DNA of 64,000 nt from Angomonas deanei (GCA_903995115.1 LR877153.1:124001-188000), one strand, 5' to 3'. Counted from the first letter of the stretch, positions 9,243-20,147 are shown. A program made the numbers and translations. Notes: generated by a model not told the origin, from the letters alone.

Positions 9243-10214
9243 ATGTCTACTGCCAACTCCGCCGCCAAGGAGGCTCCCAAGGCCCCCAAGCGCTCCGACC
9301 TCCCCAAGCTCGGCTTCTGGGAAGAGTTCATGATCAGTGGTGTTGCCGCTGGTATTGCCAAGACCGCCGCCGCGCCCATCGAGCGTGTGAAGCTGCTGGT
9401 CCAGAACCAGGGTGAGATGGTGAAGCAGGGTACTCTCGACCGCCCCTACAGCGGCGTGATGGACTGCCTCACCCGCACCGTGAAGAACGAGGGCGTGTAC
9501 TCCCTCTGGCGTGGTAACCTGTCCAACGTGATCCGTTACTTCCCCACCCAGGCTTTGAACTTTGCCTTCAAGGATCAGTTCAAGCGCATGTTCAACTTCA
9601 AGAAGGACAAGGACGGCTACCTCAAGTGGTTCTGCGGTAACATGGCCTCCGGTGGTCTCGCTGGTGCCACGTCCCTCTGCTTCGTGTACTCGCTCGACTA
9701 CGTGCGTACCCGTCTTGCTAACGACACGAAGAGCGCCAAGAAGGGCGGCGAGCGCCAGTTCACTGGTATGATCGACTGCTACGCCAAGACGTTCAAGAGC
9801 GATGGTATCACCGGTCTGTACCGTGGTTTCTGCGTGTCTTGCGTGGGTATTGTGGTGTACCGCGGTTTCTACTTCGGTCTCTATGACACCCTCCAGCCCC
9901 TGCTCCCCATGGACACCTTCATTGTGAACTTCTTCCTCGGTTGGGTGGTGACGATTGTCTCCGGTCTTCTGTCCTACCCCCTGGACACTGTCCGCCGTCG
10001 TATGATGATGACGTCTGGTACTGGTAAGAACTACAAGAACTCGATGGACTGCATGATGCGTGTGATCAAGGAGGAGGGTGCTGCTTCTCTGATGCGCGGT
10101 GCCGGTGCCAACATCCTCCGTGGTGTTGCTGGAGCCCTCGTGCTCTCCGGTGTGGACGCCATCAAGCCGTACTACATCAAGTACCGCGCGCAGCCCGCCA
10201 AGAAGGCGGAGTAG
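9243..10214 (+). CDS. AAC: ADP/ATP carrier, copy 1
   Basis: A 323-residue mitochondrial carrier that exchanges ADP and ATP across the inner membrane. Three carrier repeats are visible: PIERVK at about 45-50, SLDYVRTR in the middle repeat, and [11 protein letters not shown] with the nucleotide-carrier signature RRRMMM at 251-256. The length is normal for an AAC with a short extra N-terminus. This copy differs from the others at residue 3 (MSTANS against MSAANS). It has T in SDGITG, like copies 4 and 5. Its 3' flank is unique, unlike copies 2-4. Codon use is strongly biased, as expected for a highly expressed protein. It is separated from copy 2 by an LRR surface protein gene. Confidence 0.97.
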   Translation: MSTANSAAKEAPKAPKRSDLPKLGFWEEFMISGVAAGIAKTAAAPIERVKLLVQNQGEMVKQGTLDRPYSGVMDCLTRTVKNEGVYSLWRGNLSNVIRYFPTQALNFAFKDQFKRMFNFKKDKDGYLKWFCGNMASGGLAGATSLCFVYSLDYVRTRLANDTKSAKKGGERQFTGMIDCYAKTFKSDGITGLYRGFCVSCVGIVVYRGFYFGLYDTLQPLLPMDTFIVNFFLGWVVTIVSGLLSYPLDTVRRRMMMTSGTGKNYKNSMDCMMRVIKEEGAASLMRGAGANILRGVAGALVLSGVDAIKPYYIKYRAQPAKKAE

Positions 10215-10713
10215 GAGCGGTTTAGAATTTTCCGTTTAGTTTAGTTTAGTTTTTTTTTTTTTTTTGGTGCTGTTCTTCTAAACGTAATTAAAAAAGATCA
10301 GTGTTAACCTAATTAAATAGACATACTTACAATCGCGACATGTTCTAATGAATAAATATTAGTATTTTATTGTCCCACCATACAGAAGTATGTGAATCTG
10401 TTGATTGTTTGCGTATTTGTGCTTTCTTGTTGGTTTTTTTTTTTTTTTGTTGTTGTTTTCCGTTATTTTGTGTCATGTGAATGTTCTGGCGTTACACTCT
10501 ACCCTCGTCTCTCTTCCTTTCTTTTTTTGTCTGTTTGTTTATTCGCCGTGGTGTAGAGAGTCCCCCCTTCTTTTTTTTTTTTACCTTTTTCCGGATCATT
10601 TTTTTTTAGTTTTTATTATTTGTAGTTGTTGTGGACGTCGTTGTTGTTGTATATTTTTTTATTAGTTTTGTGTACCAGTGACGGAGTTGTAAAGCCGTTC
10701 ACTGTTTAGGGTA
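10215..10713. other. Intergenic spacer (AAC copy 1 to LRR gene)
   Basis: AT/T-rich spacer with many poly-T tracts, serving presumably as the 3' UTR of the carrier and the trans-splicing signal of the LRR gene (for example T-rich tract then AG at 10664-10665). An 86-codon Phe/Leu/Cys-rich frame here is a by-product of the T-runs. No other gene seen. Confidence 0.7.
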
Positions 10714-13700
10714 ATGCTGTTAAACCGTGCTTCTTACGGGTTAACAAAGTTAGCATGCAAATACTTTGTGGTGTTGTGTTTGATTTTATTTAGTTTAAAT
10801 GTAAAAGCTGGTTCAGATTATACCACTGCGTCTTTTCTGACAGACATTAGGGCCCATTTTAATGTTCCTAGGTCCACTCACCCGAATTGGTATTCAACGT
10901 CCGACTTCTGCGAGTGGGAAGGTGTGACCTGCGAGAGCGCCACAAGCGTAGCGGTTAATTTGTCTTCTAGTGGCCTGTCATCGTCAACGATGTTTGAGCC
11001 AAAGTCCGGCAAGGCGGTCTACGTCACGTCGTTGGATTTGTCAAACAATCCAGGTCTGAGGGGCGAGTGGGAAGACGACTGGGATGAGCTAGTGAACTTG
11101 CAATATCTGGACCTTAGCTACACGGGGTTCCACGGAGAATTCCCCGACGACTGGAAAGACATGAAAAGCCTTCAAGTACTGAAGTTACGCGGAACCACGT
11201 TTACCGAAAAATTAGACGAGGCCAGCGACTGGAAGGACATGAGTTTGCTTAGAATCCTTGACTTGACGGACGCAGAGTTTAGGGCCGGTACTGTACCAAG
11301 TAAATGGTTTTCTTTCGGAGTCCTACCCAATCTGCAAGCCCTGTACCTCGGGGGGACGAGTGCCACCAATGTACTCCGCTCATTCAGCAGTTATTCCTTA
11401 CCTAGTTTAGAGATATTGGACATTTCGCGACCCAAGAACCCCGTCTGTGAGGAACTCCCCACGTCGTTCAGCACGTGGGCTCACTCACGACTCCAGTCTC
11501 TTCGCATGACTGGACAATTAATTAGCAAATGCGCACCGGACGGTTATCTCACGAATCCTGTCCTGTACCAAGCAATATACGAAACGGACTTGACCGTTTT
11601 GGATCAACAGACCTGTAGCAAGCGCGTCAACTGTAATAAATACAGCGACTCGACGAAGGACTACTTGGATGCACTAAAAGACAGCTTCCCCAAGTTGCAA
11701 AGCGTATGGGCAGGCGACAATCACTGTCAGTGGAGGGGCGTCTCGTGTCGTCCAAACGGCGGTGTACAGGTGGATGTTTCCTCGTTTGATTTGGCAGGCA
11801 CACTCCCTGTGTCGTTCTCCTCTACAGGACCCGTTTTATTAACGAGTGTCTCATTTAGCAACAATCCAAACCTCATTGGGTTTCTCCCAGACTCGCTGGA
11901 CACACAGTTGCCCTTCTTGCAAAGTATCAATTTAGACTATACCGGTTTATTCGGACCCATACCGTCGTGGACAAAGTTCAGGTTCCTCGAGACATTTTCG
12001 GTCGTGGGGGCTAGGCTTTGCCAGGGATTGCCGTTTTGGACGGCGTCCGATTTTCCAGTTCTCCGGACGGTATTACTCTCGTCGAACAATTTGAAGGGCC
12101 CTCTCGCGGCAGGTTGGGGCGGCCTGGACCTGGAGCGGCTGGATCTGGAGGGTAACCATTTTTGTGGTTGTATTCCCAGTTCATGGGATAGCCAAGTCCT
12201 GAAGGACGCCCTGAGCACCTACAGCGAGCTCAGCCAACCAACGTGCAACATTGAAAACGCGTGCGGCAACGAGGCAGAACAATGTTCAACGTTGAATATA
12301 AAAGCCACTCAGAGTACTTTACTTTTTCTCCGGCTACTGATGTCAGCCTTGTCTATCCCCAACTGGAACGGAGACGACTACTGCTCCTTTCCTGGGGTGA
12401 CGTGTACGGAGATTGACGGGGTAGAGGGGGTGAACATCTCTTTAAAGGGCCGGTACCTCGCAGGGAAGCTGCCTGAAATCCCGGACACCATCCGAGGCAG
12501 CCAAGTTCTGGTTTGGTCGATTGATTTGTCCGATAACCGTCAAATCGAAGGGCTGTTTCCCGTCTCGTGGTCCAGACTGTCTCAACTTCGCCGTCTCTCA
12601 CTGGGGAACACCCTGCTGTACGGAACGCTGCCAAGTCAATGGGGGGCGATGAGAAACCTTACAGAGTTAGATGTGTCCAATACGATGGCTTGCCGCAGCC
12701 TGCCGGACTGGGGCGGCAATAGTATTATGCCCCTAAAGAAGCTGGTCATTTCCGATACCAATATAATGGGCAGTCTTCCCCTCTCGTTCGAATCGCTCCT
12801 GGTGGGCGGATTGACCATCGAGGCGAGCCGTATATCGTTCTGTGGTTGCACTCCAAAGACGTGGATAGCCCAATTTCCCACCGTGAACGGGGACGCTTTC
12901 AAGAAGGCCAATCTGAACTCTTGTGCCACCAGTAACGTGTGCAAATCTTCTAATTTTAAGTGTAGCTTACCTCAGCAAGGGCCCAGCAGCCCGGACGCGA
13001 ATGTTCACTTTTTAGTTTCTCTGCGCGAGGCGCTGGGCAATGAAAAACGCCTCGCAGAGTGGCAGTACACAGACGGAGGAAACTACTGTGCCTGGTTCGG
13101 TATTCGCTGCCTGGGGACGGAGAATGGGTTTTCCGTGGATTTGTCCGGGCAGGACATCCAGGGCACACTCCCAGACTTGAGCGGTATCGAAGGGCTCCCC
13201 GCGCTTTCGCTCGTGTCCCTAGATTTGTCGAATAACCCGCGACTAAAGGGTACACTGCCGCTCTCTTGGGGGAACTTGGCGAGCATTGAACGAATCAACC
13301 TCTCCCATACCTCTGTTGGAGGTCGTATTCCTGCCGTTTGGGGGGATATGAAGGCACTCCGCGAACTGTCCCTATCCTCTACCAACGTTTGCGGGTTAAT
13401 TCCCTCGTGGACGGCAAGTCGGTTGGTGTCAATCGAGAGATTAGATCTGTCTAACAATCGTCTTCAAGGGAATCTCCCAGAGTCGTGGTCGTCATTCGAT
13501 AATTTGAATTTAGCGGCGGTCGACGTTTCCGGCAACGATGACCTCTGTCAATGTCTTCCATCCGGCTGGCTCTCCATTGTCCCCCTATACGAGGCGTCTC
13601 TCATGGCGTTCGGGACGGTCGATACATGCTCCACTAGCCAATGCCCACGTGTTGACCTTTCCACCTGTCCCGACTCTGGCGAAGGTACCCCCCGTCCATC

Positions 13701-13791
13701 GACGTCCCCAGGCGACGCAGCCTCTGTGACACGGGTCGGAAACACTGTCGCCCTCTTGCTCGTGCAAGTGCTAATTATTTCCCTACTATAA
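10714..13791 (+). CDS. Leucine-rich repeat surface protein with four LRR modules, probable GPI anchor
   Basis: A 1025-residue protein with an N-terminal signal peptide (hydrophobic core at about 17-30) and a hydrophobic C-terminus (ALLLVQVLIISLL) ending without a basic tail, typical of a GPI-attachment signal. The ectodomain is four tandem modules. Each starts with a cysteine-containing LRR N-cap of the type 'W....YC.W.GV.C' (DFCEWEGVTC, NHCQWRGVSC, DYCSFPGVTC, NYCAWFGIRC), followed by several plant-like LRRs such as 'L..LDLS.N..L.G.LP.SW', and ends in a 'C.C.P..W' segment. Such proteins resemble the proteophosphoglycan/PSA-type LRR surface proteins of trypanosomatids. Function is probably at the cell surface (adhesion or ligand binding); this is inference. 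It lies between carrier copies 1 and 2, which says nothing about function. Confidence 0.85.
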   Translation: MLLNRASYGLTKLACKYFVVLCLILFSLNVKAGSDYTTASFLTDIRAHFNVPRSTHPNWYSTSDFCEWEGVTCESATSVAVNLSSSGLSSSTMFEPKSGKAVYVTSLDLSNNPGLRGEWEDDWDELVNLQYLDLSYTGFHGEFPDDWKDMKSLQVLKLRGTTFTEKLDEASDWKDMSLLRILDLTDAEFRAGTVPSKWFSFGVLPNLQALYLGGTSATNVLRSFSSYSLPSLEILDISRPKNPVCEELPTSFSTWAHSRLQSLRMTGQLISKCAPDGYLTNPVLYQAIYETDLTVLDQQTCSKRVNCNKYSDSTKDYLDALKDSFPKLQSVWAGDNHCQWRGVSCRPNGGVQVDVSSFDLAGTLPVSFSSTGPVLLTSVSFSNNPNLIGFLPDSLDTQLPFLQSINLDYTGLFGPIPSWTKFRFLETFSVVGARLCQGLPFWTASDFPVLRTVLLSSNNLKGPLAAGWGGLDLERLDLEGNHFCGCIPSSWDSQVLKDALSTYSELSQPTCNIENACGNEAEQCSTLNIKATQSTLLFLRLLMSALSIPNWNGDDYCSFPGVTCTEIDGVEGVNISLKGRYLAGKLPEIPDTIRGSQVLVWSIDLSDNRQIEGLFPVSWSRLSQLRRLSLGNTLLYGTLPSQWGAMRNLTELDVSNTMACRSLPDWGGNSIMPLKKLVISDTNIMGSLPLSFESLLVGGLTIEASRISFCGCTPKTWIAQFPTVNGDAFKKANLNSCATSNVCKSSNFKCSLPQQGPSSPDANVHFLVSLREALGNEKRLAEWQYTDGGNYCAWFGIRCLGTENGFSVDLSGQDIQGTLPDLSGIEGLPALSLVSLDLSNNPRLKGTLPLSWGNLASIERINLSHTSVGGRIPAVWGDMKALRELSLSSTNVCGLIPSWTASRLVSIERLDLSNNRLQGNLPESWSSFDNLNLAAVDVSGNDDLCQCLPSGWLSIVPLYEASLMAFGTVDTCSTSQCPRVDLSTCPDSGEGTPRPSTSPGDAASVTRVGNTVALLLVQVLIISLL

Positions 13792-14311
13792 TTGCCGATA
13801 GTAGCCAAAACGTCATGAACGGCACTCCTGTCGGGGGCGTTGTATCTTCATTTTTTTTTTTTCTGCACACCACAAGTTTTTTTTTTTTTTTTCTGAAACA
13901 TGCCTTAACCCTCTCACAGACTAAACAATAACAATGAAAAAGGAGATACAAAGCACACTTGGGCTGTAAACCAAGTGAATTGTGAATTTTCCTTTTGCTT
14001 TCATCTCCACACTTTTTTTTTTAATATTATTATTTTTATTTTGAATCTCGTGATCCACTCTATTATTTACTTGAAAATTAAATTTTGTATTGAAGAACTC
14101 ACATATTTTACAATGTATTTTCAGTTTTTTTATCTTTAATGTTTTCACTCGCTATGTTCCATCTGATGACCATCTCAAAATATGAAAAGTCTCCTCGCAC
14201 TCGACCTATCCTCTTCGGGTCCTTATCTCCGTCATGCGTATGGTACTCCCTCCGCACGTACTCATTCTTGCAACCCCCTTTGTGCTTTCGCCCTTAGAAA
14301 AACTTCTAGCT
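13792..14311. other. Intergenic spacer (LRR gene to AAC copy 2)
   Basis: AT-rich spacer with several T-runs, then a pyrimidine-rich tract from about 14180 to 14293 that ends in the conserved TTAGAAAAACTTCTAGCT block before the carrier ATG. Nothing else recognised. Confidence 0.7.
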
Positions 14312-15283
14312 ATGTCTGCTGCCAACTCCGCCGCCAAGGAGGCTCCCAAGGCCCCCAAGCGCTCCGACCTCCCCAAGCTCGGCTTCTGGGAAGAGTTCAT
14401 GATCAGTGGTGTTGCCGCTGGTATTGCCAAGACCGCCGCCGCGCCCATCGAGCGTGTGAAGCTGCTGGTCCAGAACCAGGGTGAGATGGTGAAGCAGGGC
14501 ACTCTCGACCGCCCCTACAGCGGCGTGATGGACTGCCTCACCCGCACCGTGAAGAACGAGGGCGTGTACTCCCTCTGGCGTGGTAACCTGTCCAACGTGA
14601 TCCGTTACTTCCCCACCCAGGCTTTGAACTTTGCCTTCAAGGATCAGTTCAAGCGCATGTTCAACTTCAAGAAGGACAAGGACGGCTACCTCAAGTGGTT
14701 CTGCGGCAACATGGCCTCCGGCGGTCTCGCTGGTGCCACGTCCCTCTGCTTCGTGTACTCCCTCGACTACGTGCGTACCCGTCTTGCTAACGACACCAAG
14801 AGCGCCAAGAAGGGTGGCGAGCGTCAGTTCACTGGTATGATCGACTGCTACGCCAAGACGTTCAAGAGCGATGGTATCAGCGGTCTGTACCGTGGTTTCT
14901 GCGTGTCTTGCGTGGGTATTGTGGTGTACCGCGGTTTCTACTTCGGTCTCTATGACACCCTCCAACCCCTGCTCCCCATGGACACCTTCATTGTGAACTT
15001 CTTCCTCGGTTGGGTGGTGACGATTGTCTCCGGTCTTCTGTCCTACCCACTGGACACTGTCCGCCGTCGTATGATGATGACGTCTGGTACTGGTAAGAAC
15101 TACAAGAACTCGATGGACTGCATGATGCGCGTGATCAAGGAGGAGGGCGCCATTTCTCTGATGCGCGGTGCTGGTGCCAACATCCTCCGTGGTGTTGCTG
15201 GAGCCCTCGTGCTCTCCGGCGTGGATGCCATCAAGCCGTACTACATCAAGTACCGCGCGCAGCCTGCCAAGAAGGCCGAGTAA
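14312..15283 (+). CDS. AAC: ADP/ATP carrier, copy 2
   Basis: A 323-residue ADP/ATP carrier, nearly identical to copy 1 (see there for motifs). The start chosen is the ATG giving MSAANS, directly after the conserved CTTCTAGCT leader; a longer in-frame extension upstream lies in the leader. It differs from the other copies by I instead of A in EEGAISLM and shares S in SDGISG with copy 3. Its 3' flank is the first copy of the 245-base spacer repeated after copies 3 and 4. Confidence 0.96.
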   Translation: MSAANSAAKEAPKAPKRSDLPKLGFWEEFMISGVAAGIAKTAAAPIERVKLLVQNQGEMVKQGTLDRPYSGVMDCLTRTVKNEGVYSLWRGNLSNVIRYFPTQALNFAFKDQFKRMFNFKKDKDGYLKWFCGNMASGGLAGATSLCFVYSLDYVRTRLANDTKSAKKGGERQFTGMIDCYAKTFKSDGISGLYRGFCVSCVGIVVYRGFYFGLYDTLQPLLPMDTFIVNFFLGWVVTIVSGLLSYPLDTVRRRMMMTSGTGKNYKNSMDCMMRVIKEEGAISLMRGAGANILRGVAGALVLSGVDAIKPYYIKYRAQPAKKAE

Positions 15284-15528
15284 AACGAATACTGGAAGCA
15301 CATAGCCTTTATTTTCTTTTATAAAATGCCCTTTTTTTGTTTTTAAATATTAATCAATCTAAAGAAATAAAAACGTCTGTAAACTGAAACGTAATATCTG
15401 TTAATATTGGTTGAAGAGCCGTAAAAACTGCACGTTTGGCTCCCGTACTGCAATTGGTACACCATCTACGCAAAGTGAGCACGCCCCCCGCCCTCCCGCC
15501 AAACATTCTTTTAGAAAAATTTCTAGCT

Positions 15529-16500
15529 ATGTCTGCTGCCAACTCCGCCGCCAAGGAGGCTCCCAAGGCCCCCAAGCGCTCCGACCTCCCCAAGCTCGGC
15601 TTCTGGGAAGAGTTCATGATCAGTGGTGTTGCCGCTGGTATTGCCAAGACCGCCGCCGCGCCCATCGAGCGTGTGAAGCTGCTGGTCCAGAACCAGGGTG
15701 AGATGGTGAAGCAGGGCACTCTCGACCGCCCCTACAGCGGCGTGATGGACTGCCTCACCCGCACCGTGAAGAACGAGGGCGTGTACTCCCTCTGGCGTGG
15801 TAACCTGTCCAACGTGATCCGTTACTTCCCCACCCAGGCTTTGAACTTTGCCTTCAAGGATCAGTTCAAGCGCATGTTCAACTTCAAGAAGGATAAGGAC
15901 GGCTACCTCAAGTGGTTCTGCGGCAACATGGCCTCCGGCGGTCTCGCTGGTGCCACGTCCCTCTGCTTCGTGTACTCCCTCGACTACGTGCGTACCCGTC
16001 TTGCTAACGACACGAAGAGCGCCAAGAAGGGTGGCGAGCGTCAGTTCACTGGTATGATCGACTGCTACGCCAAGACGTTCAAGAGCGATGGCATCAGCGG
16101 TCTGTACCGTGGTTTCTGCGTGTCTTGCGTGGGTATTGTGGTGTACCGCGGTTTCTACTTCGGTCTCTATGACACCCTCCAGCCCCTGCTCCCCATGGAC
16201 ACCTTCATTGTGAACTTCTTCCTCGGTTGGGTGGTGACGATTGTCTCTGGTCTTCTGTCCTACCCCCTGGACACTGTCCGCCGTCGTATGATGATGACGT
16301 CTGGTACTGGTAAGAACTACAAGAACTCGATGGACTGCATGATGCGTGTGATCAAGGAGGAGGGTGCTGCTTCTCTGATGCGCGGTGCCGGTGCCAACAT
16401 CCTCCGTGGTGTTGCTGGAGCCCTCGTGCTCTCCGGCGTGGATGCCATCAAGCCGTACTACATCAAGTACCGCGCGCAGCCCGCCAAGAAGGCCGAGTAA
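15529..16500 (+). CDS. AAC: ADP/ATP carrier, copy 3
   Basis: A 323-residue ADP/ATP carrier with the same three carrier repeats and RRRMMM signature as the other copies. The start follows the leader TTTCTAGCT. It has S in SDGISG like copy 2, but A in EEGAASLM like copies 1, 4 and 5, so it is a mosaic between neighbours. Flanked on both sides by the repeated spacer. Confidence 0.96.
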   Translation: MSAANSAAKEAPKAPKRSDLPKLGFWEEFMISGVAAGIAKTAAAPIERVKLLVQNQGEMVKQGTLDRPYSGVMDCLTRTVKNEGVYSLWRGNLSNVIRYFPTQALNFAFKDQFKRMFNFKKDKDGYLKWFCGNMASGGLAGATSLCFVYSLDYVRTRLANDTKSAKKGGERQFTGMIDCYAKTFKSDGISGLYRGFCVSCVGIVVYRGFYFGLYDTLQPLLPMDTFIVNFFLGWVVTIVSGLLSYPLDTVRRRMMMTSGTGKNYKNSMDCMMRVIKEEGAASLMRGAGANILRGVAGALVLSGVDAIKPYYIKYRAQPAKKAE

Positions 16501-16745
16501 AACGAATACTGGAAGCACATAGCCTTTATTTTCTTTTATAAAATGCCCTTTTTTTGTTTTTAAATATTAATCAATCTAAAGAAATAAAAACGTCTGTAAA
16601 CTGAAACGTAATATCTGTTAATATTGGTTGAAGAGCCGTAAAAACTGCACGTGTGTCTCCCGTACTGCAATTGGTACACCATCTACGCAAAGTGAGCACG
16701 CCCCCCCCTCCCGCCAAACATTCTTTTAGAAAAACTTCTAGCTAT

Positions 16746-17717
16746 ATGTCTGCTGCCAACTCCGCCGCCAAGGAGGCTCCCAAGGCCCCCAAGCGCTCCG
16801 ACCTCCCCAAGCTCGGCTTCTGGGAAGAGTTCATGATCAGTGGTGTTGCCGCTGGTATTGCCAAGACCGCCGCCGCGCCCATCGAGCGTGTGAAGCTGCT
16901 GGTCCAGAACCAGGGTGAGATGGTGAAGCAGGGTACTCTCGACCGCCCCTACAGCGGCGTGATGGACTGCCTCACCCGCACCGTGAAGAACGAGGGCGTG
17001 TACTCCCTCTGGCGTGGTAACCTGTCCAACGTGATCCGTTACTTCCCCACCCAGGCTTTGAACTTTGCCTTCAAGGATCAGTTCAAGCGCATGTTCAACT
17101 TCAAGAAGGACAAGGACGGCTACCTCAAGTGGTTCTGCGGCAACATGGCCTCCGGTGGTCTCGCTGGTGCCACGTCCCTCTGCTTCGTGTACTCGCTCGA
17201 CTACGTGCGTACCCGTCTTGCTAACGACACCAAGAGCGCCAAGAAGGGCGGCGAGCGCCAGTTCACTGGTATGATCGACTGCTACGCCAAGACGTTCAAG
17301 AGCGATGGTATCACCGGTCTGTACCGTGGTTTCTGCGTGTCTTGTGTGGGTATTGTGGTGTACCGCGGTTTCTACTTCGGTCTCTATGACACCCTCCAGC
17401 CCCTGCTCCCCATGGACACCTTCATTGTGAACTTCTTCCTCGGTTGGGTGGTGACGATTGTCTCTGGTCTTCTGTCCTACCCCCTGGACACTGTCCGCCG
17501 TCGTATGATGATGACGTCTGGTACTGGTAAGAACTACAAGAACTCGATGGACTGCATGATGCGTGTGATCAAGGAGGAGGGTGCTGCTTCTCTGATGCGC
17601 GGTGCCGGTGCCAACATCCTCCGTGGTGTTGCTGGAGCCCTCGTGCTCTCCGGTGTGGACGCCATCAAGCCGTACTACATCAAGTACCGCGCACAGCCCG
17701 CCAAGAAGGCCGAGTAA
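16746..17717 (+). CDS. AAC: ADP/ATP carrier, copy 4
   Basis: A 323-residue ADP/ATP carrier, identical in visible motifs to copy 5 (T in SDGITG, A in EEGAASLM). The leader here reads CTAGCTATATG, two bases longer than in copies 1-3, moving the ATG relative to the putative acceptor. The start giving MSAANS is chosen because it is conserved across all five copies. Confidence 0.96.
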   Translation: MSAANSAAKEAPKAPKRSDLPKLGFWEEFMISGVAAGIAKTAAAPIERVKLLVQNQGEMVKQGTLDRPYSGVMDCLTRTVKNEGVYSLWRGNLSNVIRYFPTQALNFAFKDQFKRMFNFKKDKDGYLKWFCGNMASGGLAGATSLCFVYSLDYVRTRLANDTKSAKKGGERQFTGMIDCYAKTFKSDGITGLYRGFCVSCVGIVVYRGFYFGLYDTLQPLLPMDTFIVNFFLGWVVTIVSGLLSYPLDTVRRRMMMTSGTGKNYKNSMDCMMRVIKEEGAASLMRGAGANILRGVAGALVLSGVDAIKPYYIKYRAQPAKKAE

Positions 17718-17963
17718 AACGAATACTGGAAGCACATAGCCTTTATTTTCTTTTATAAAATGCCCTTTTTTTGTTTTTAAATATTAATCAATCTAAAGAA
17801 ATAAAAACGTCTGTAAACTGAAACGTAATATCTGTTAATATTGGTTGAAGAGCCGTAAAAACTGCACGTGTGTCTCCCGTACTGCAATTGGTACACCATC
17901 TACGCAAAGTGAGCACGCCCCCCCCCTCCCGCCAAACATTCTTTTAGAAAAACTTCTAGCTAT

Positions 17964-18935
17964 ATGTCTGCTGCCAACTCCGCCGCCAAGGAGGCTCCCA
18001 AGGCCCCCAAGCGCTCCGACCTCCCCAAGCTCGGCTTCTGGGAAGAGTTCATGATCAGTGGTGTTGCCGCTGGTATTGCCAAGACCGCCGCCGCGCCCAT
18101 CGAGCGTGTGAAGCTGCTGGTCCAGAACCAGGGTGAGATGGTGAAGCAGGGCACTCTCGACCGCCCCTACAGCGGCGTGATGGACTGCCTCACCCGCACC
18201 GTGAAGAACGAGGGCGTGTACTCCCTCTGGCGTGGTAACCTGTCCAACGTGATCCGTTACTTCCCCACCCAGGCTTTGAACTTTGCCTTCAAGGATCAGT
18301 TCAAGCGCATGTTCAACTTCAAGAAGGACAAGGACGGCTACCTCAAGTGGTTCTGCGGCAACATGGCCTCCGGTGGTCTCGCTGGTGCCACGTCCCTCTG
18401 CTTCGTGTACTCGCTCGACTACGTGCGTACCCGTCTTGCTAACGACACCAAGAGCGCCAAGAAGGGCGGCGAGCGCCAGTTCACTGGTATGATCGACTGC
18501 TACGCCAAGACGTTCAAGAGCGATGGTATCACCGGTCTGTACCGTGGTTTCTGCGTGTCTTGCGTGGGTATCGTGGTGTACCGCGGTTTCTACTTCGGTC
18601 TCTATGACACCCTCCAGCCCCTGCTCCCCATGGACACCTTCATTGTGAACTTCTTCCTCGGTTGGGTGGTGACGATTGTCTCCGGTCTTCTGTCCTACCC
18701 CCTGGACACTGTCCGCCGTCGTATGATGATGACGTCTGGTACTGGTAAGAACTACAAGAACTCGATGGACTGCATGATGCGTGTGATCAAGGAGGAGGGT
18801 GCTGCTTCTCTGATGCGCGGTGCCGGTGCCAACATCCTCCGTGGTGTTGCTGGAGCCCTCGTGCTCTCCGGCGTGGATGCCATCAAGCCGTACTACATCA
18901 AGTACCGCGCGCAACCCGCCAAGAAGGCTGAGTAA
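17964..18935 (+). CDS. AAC: ADP/ATP carrier, copy 5
   Basis: Last copy of the carrier array, 323 residues, with the same CTAGCTATATG leader as copy 4. Its 3' flank (from 18936) is unique, unlike that of copies 2-4, marking the end of the tandem repeat. Different 3' UTRs of copies 1, 2-4 and 5 could allow different mRNA stability, the main level of gene control in this lineage; that is inference. Confidence 0.96.
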   Translation: MSAANSAAKEAPKAPKRSDLPKLGFWEEFMISGVAAGIAKTAAAPIERVKLLVQNQGEMVKQGTLDRPYSGVMDCLTRTVKNEGVYSLWRGNLSNVIRYFPTQALNFAFKDQFKRMFNFKKDKDGYLKWFCGNMASGGLAGATSLCFVYSLDYVRTRLANDTKSAKKGGERQFTGMIDCYAKTFKSDGITGLYRGFCVSCVGIVVYRGFYFGLYDTLQPLLPMDTFIVNFFLGWVVTIVSGLLSYPLDTVRRRMMMTSGTGKNYKNSMDCMMRVIKEEGAASLMRGAGANILRGVAGALVLSGVDAIKPYYIKYRAQPAKKAE

Positions 18936-19283
18936 GACATTAGCTGTTTTTCTAAGTTGATTTGTAGCAAATAAATGTTTTATTAAAGTTAATATCGTAG
19001 TATATGGGTTTAGTGTAATTGTTTTTTTTTTTTTTTTTAAGAAAAATTATATATGTTGTGTCAAGTGGAATCAATTCCATACGTTCGTGTCACTGCGGGG
19101 TTAGTGTATGTTACGGAGGGCGAGAGGTCGAATGACCCCCCTTATTAAAATCGTGTGTTTTTTTTCCCGTCCTTCTCCCTCTTTTTTTTTTTTATATATA
19201 ATAAATAGGTTTACTGTTTTGTATTGTTAATTCTCATTTTGAGAACCTTTTTGTTCTAACTAATTCGTTGTTTTGCATTAACA
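18936..19283. other. Intergenic spacer (AAC copy 5 to MBF1)
   Basis: AT-rich spacer with T-runs of 12-18 bases; presumed 3' UTR of copy 5 and splicing signal for MBF1. No tRNA or other gene seen. Confidence 0.65.
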
Positions 19284-19772
19284 ATGTCGAGTAAGGCGCA
19301 TCCGAGTGGCCAGGATTGGGAGCCCCAGGTGTACAATGTTCATAAAAAGAACACTACCGGCACTCAACGTAAGGTGAACGAGCACGATGCCAACAAGGCT
19401 ATTCAAAGCGGACAGGCGGTTGCGGTTCAGCGAAAGGAACATCTGAAGATGAACCAACAAGCTGCCTCCGCGGGTGCCAACGCAAAGAAGCTCGACGAGG
19501 ATCATGAAACCTTAAAGGTGAAGAAAATTGACCCTCAGGTGCGTATGAGAATCCAACGCGCTAGACAGGAGTTGAATTGGACTCAGGCAGATTTGGCTCA
19601 AAAGATATCGGAACGTGTGACGGTGGTGACGGAGTATGAAAACGGTAAGGCCGTGCCGGAGGAGAGAATCCTGGTAAAGATGGAGAAGGCGTTTGGTATC
19701 TATCTCCGCGGTGCGAAGGCGGGACAGGAGTTTGGTAAAGTACGTCCCACCCCTAAGCCCGCGCAGGACTAA
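19284..19772 (+). CDS. MBF1: Multiprotein bridging factor 1 (MBF1)
   Basis: A 162-residue protein of the usual MBF1 length. The N-terminal MBF1 domain (QDWEPQVYNVHKK, about residues 9-80) is followed by a Cro/C1-type helix-turn-helix domain at about 88-145, with RIQRARQELNWTQADLAQKI and the typical 'YENGKAVPEE' turn. MBF1 bridges TBP and activators in other eukaryotes. It also binds stalled ribosomes to limit frameshifting, which may matter more in an organism with little transcriptional control; that weighting is inference. Confidence 0.93.
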   Translation: MSSKAHPSGQDWEPQVYNVHKKNTTGTQRKVNEHDANKAIQSGQAVAVQRKEHLKMNQQAASAGANAKKLDEDHETLKVKKIDPQVRMRIQRARQELNWTQADLAQKISERVTVVTEYENGKAVPEERILVKMEKAFGIYLRGAKAGQEFGKVRPTPKPAQD

Positions 19773-20076
19773 GCTCAGACGGGACTCCCTTATTATTTGA
19801 ACATCTCATTTGAGTTCAGGAGCTTTCCATTTTTATTTTATTTTATTTATTGCAAATGTTTTCCTGTTTGCCCGTCGCATGTCTATGCTGTTGTTTTACA
19901 TGAAATCGCCGTATCGTGTCACCCTGTACATTTCTTATCCCCCTCCTTCTCATCCCTCTTTTTTTTTTTTTTTTTGTGTGTGTGTGTGTGTGTGACCCCC
20001 AAAAGGAATATTGCCATACCGTCGTGTGTTTCCCTCAGATCCGAACCAGACGTCAGCTCCTCATTGCTGTTGGTGA

Positions 20077-20121
20077 TTTTTTTTTTTTTTTTTTTCATTT
20101 TGTTTGTTTGACTTTGTCTAG
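20077..20121 (+). promoter_or_regulatory. Probable trans-splice acceptor of the RCK kinase gene
   Basis: A long T-rich tract ends at AG 20120-20121, 26 bases before the ATG. A second AG at 20131-20132 is an alternative. Confidence 0.5.
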
Positions 20122-20147
20122 GCATCCTCTCAGAAACCGCCACGGAG

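Larger units (their letters stand above)
15284..17963. repeat. Tandem repeat of about 1217 bases carrying AAC copies 3 and 4
   Basis: Stops of copies 2, 3 and 4 lie at 15283, 16500 and 17717, exactly 1217 apart. The spacers 15284-15528, 16501-16745 and 17718-17963 are near-identical (245, 245 and 246 bases). Few differences are visible, for example near 15432 against 16649, and a C-run length change. This is a recent tandem duplication or one homogenised by gene conversion. Confidence 0.95.

Noticed and set aside
14306-18914. Long antisense open frames (331-359 codons) opposite each carrier copy
   Set aside because: They mirror the biased codon use of the carriers, repeat with each copy, are His/Val/Glu-rich without a known fold, and lie on the wrong strand for the unit.
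19080-19140. GGTCGAATGACC palindrome considered as tRNA T-arm
   Set aside because: Lacks the remaining tRNA arms; nothing else supports an RNA gene.
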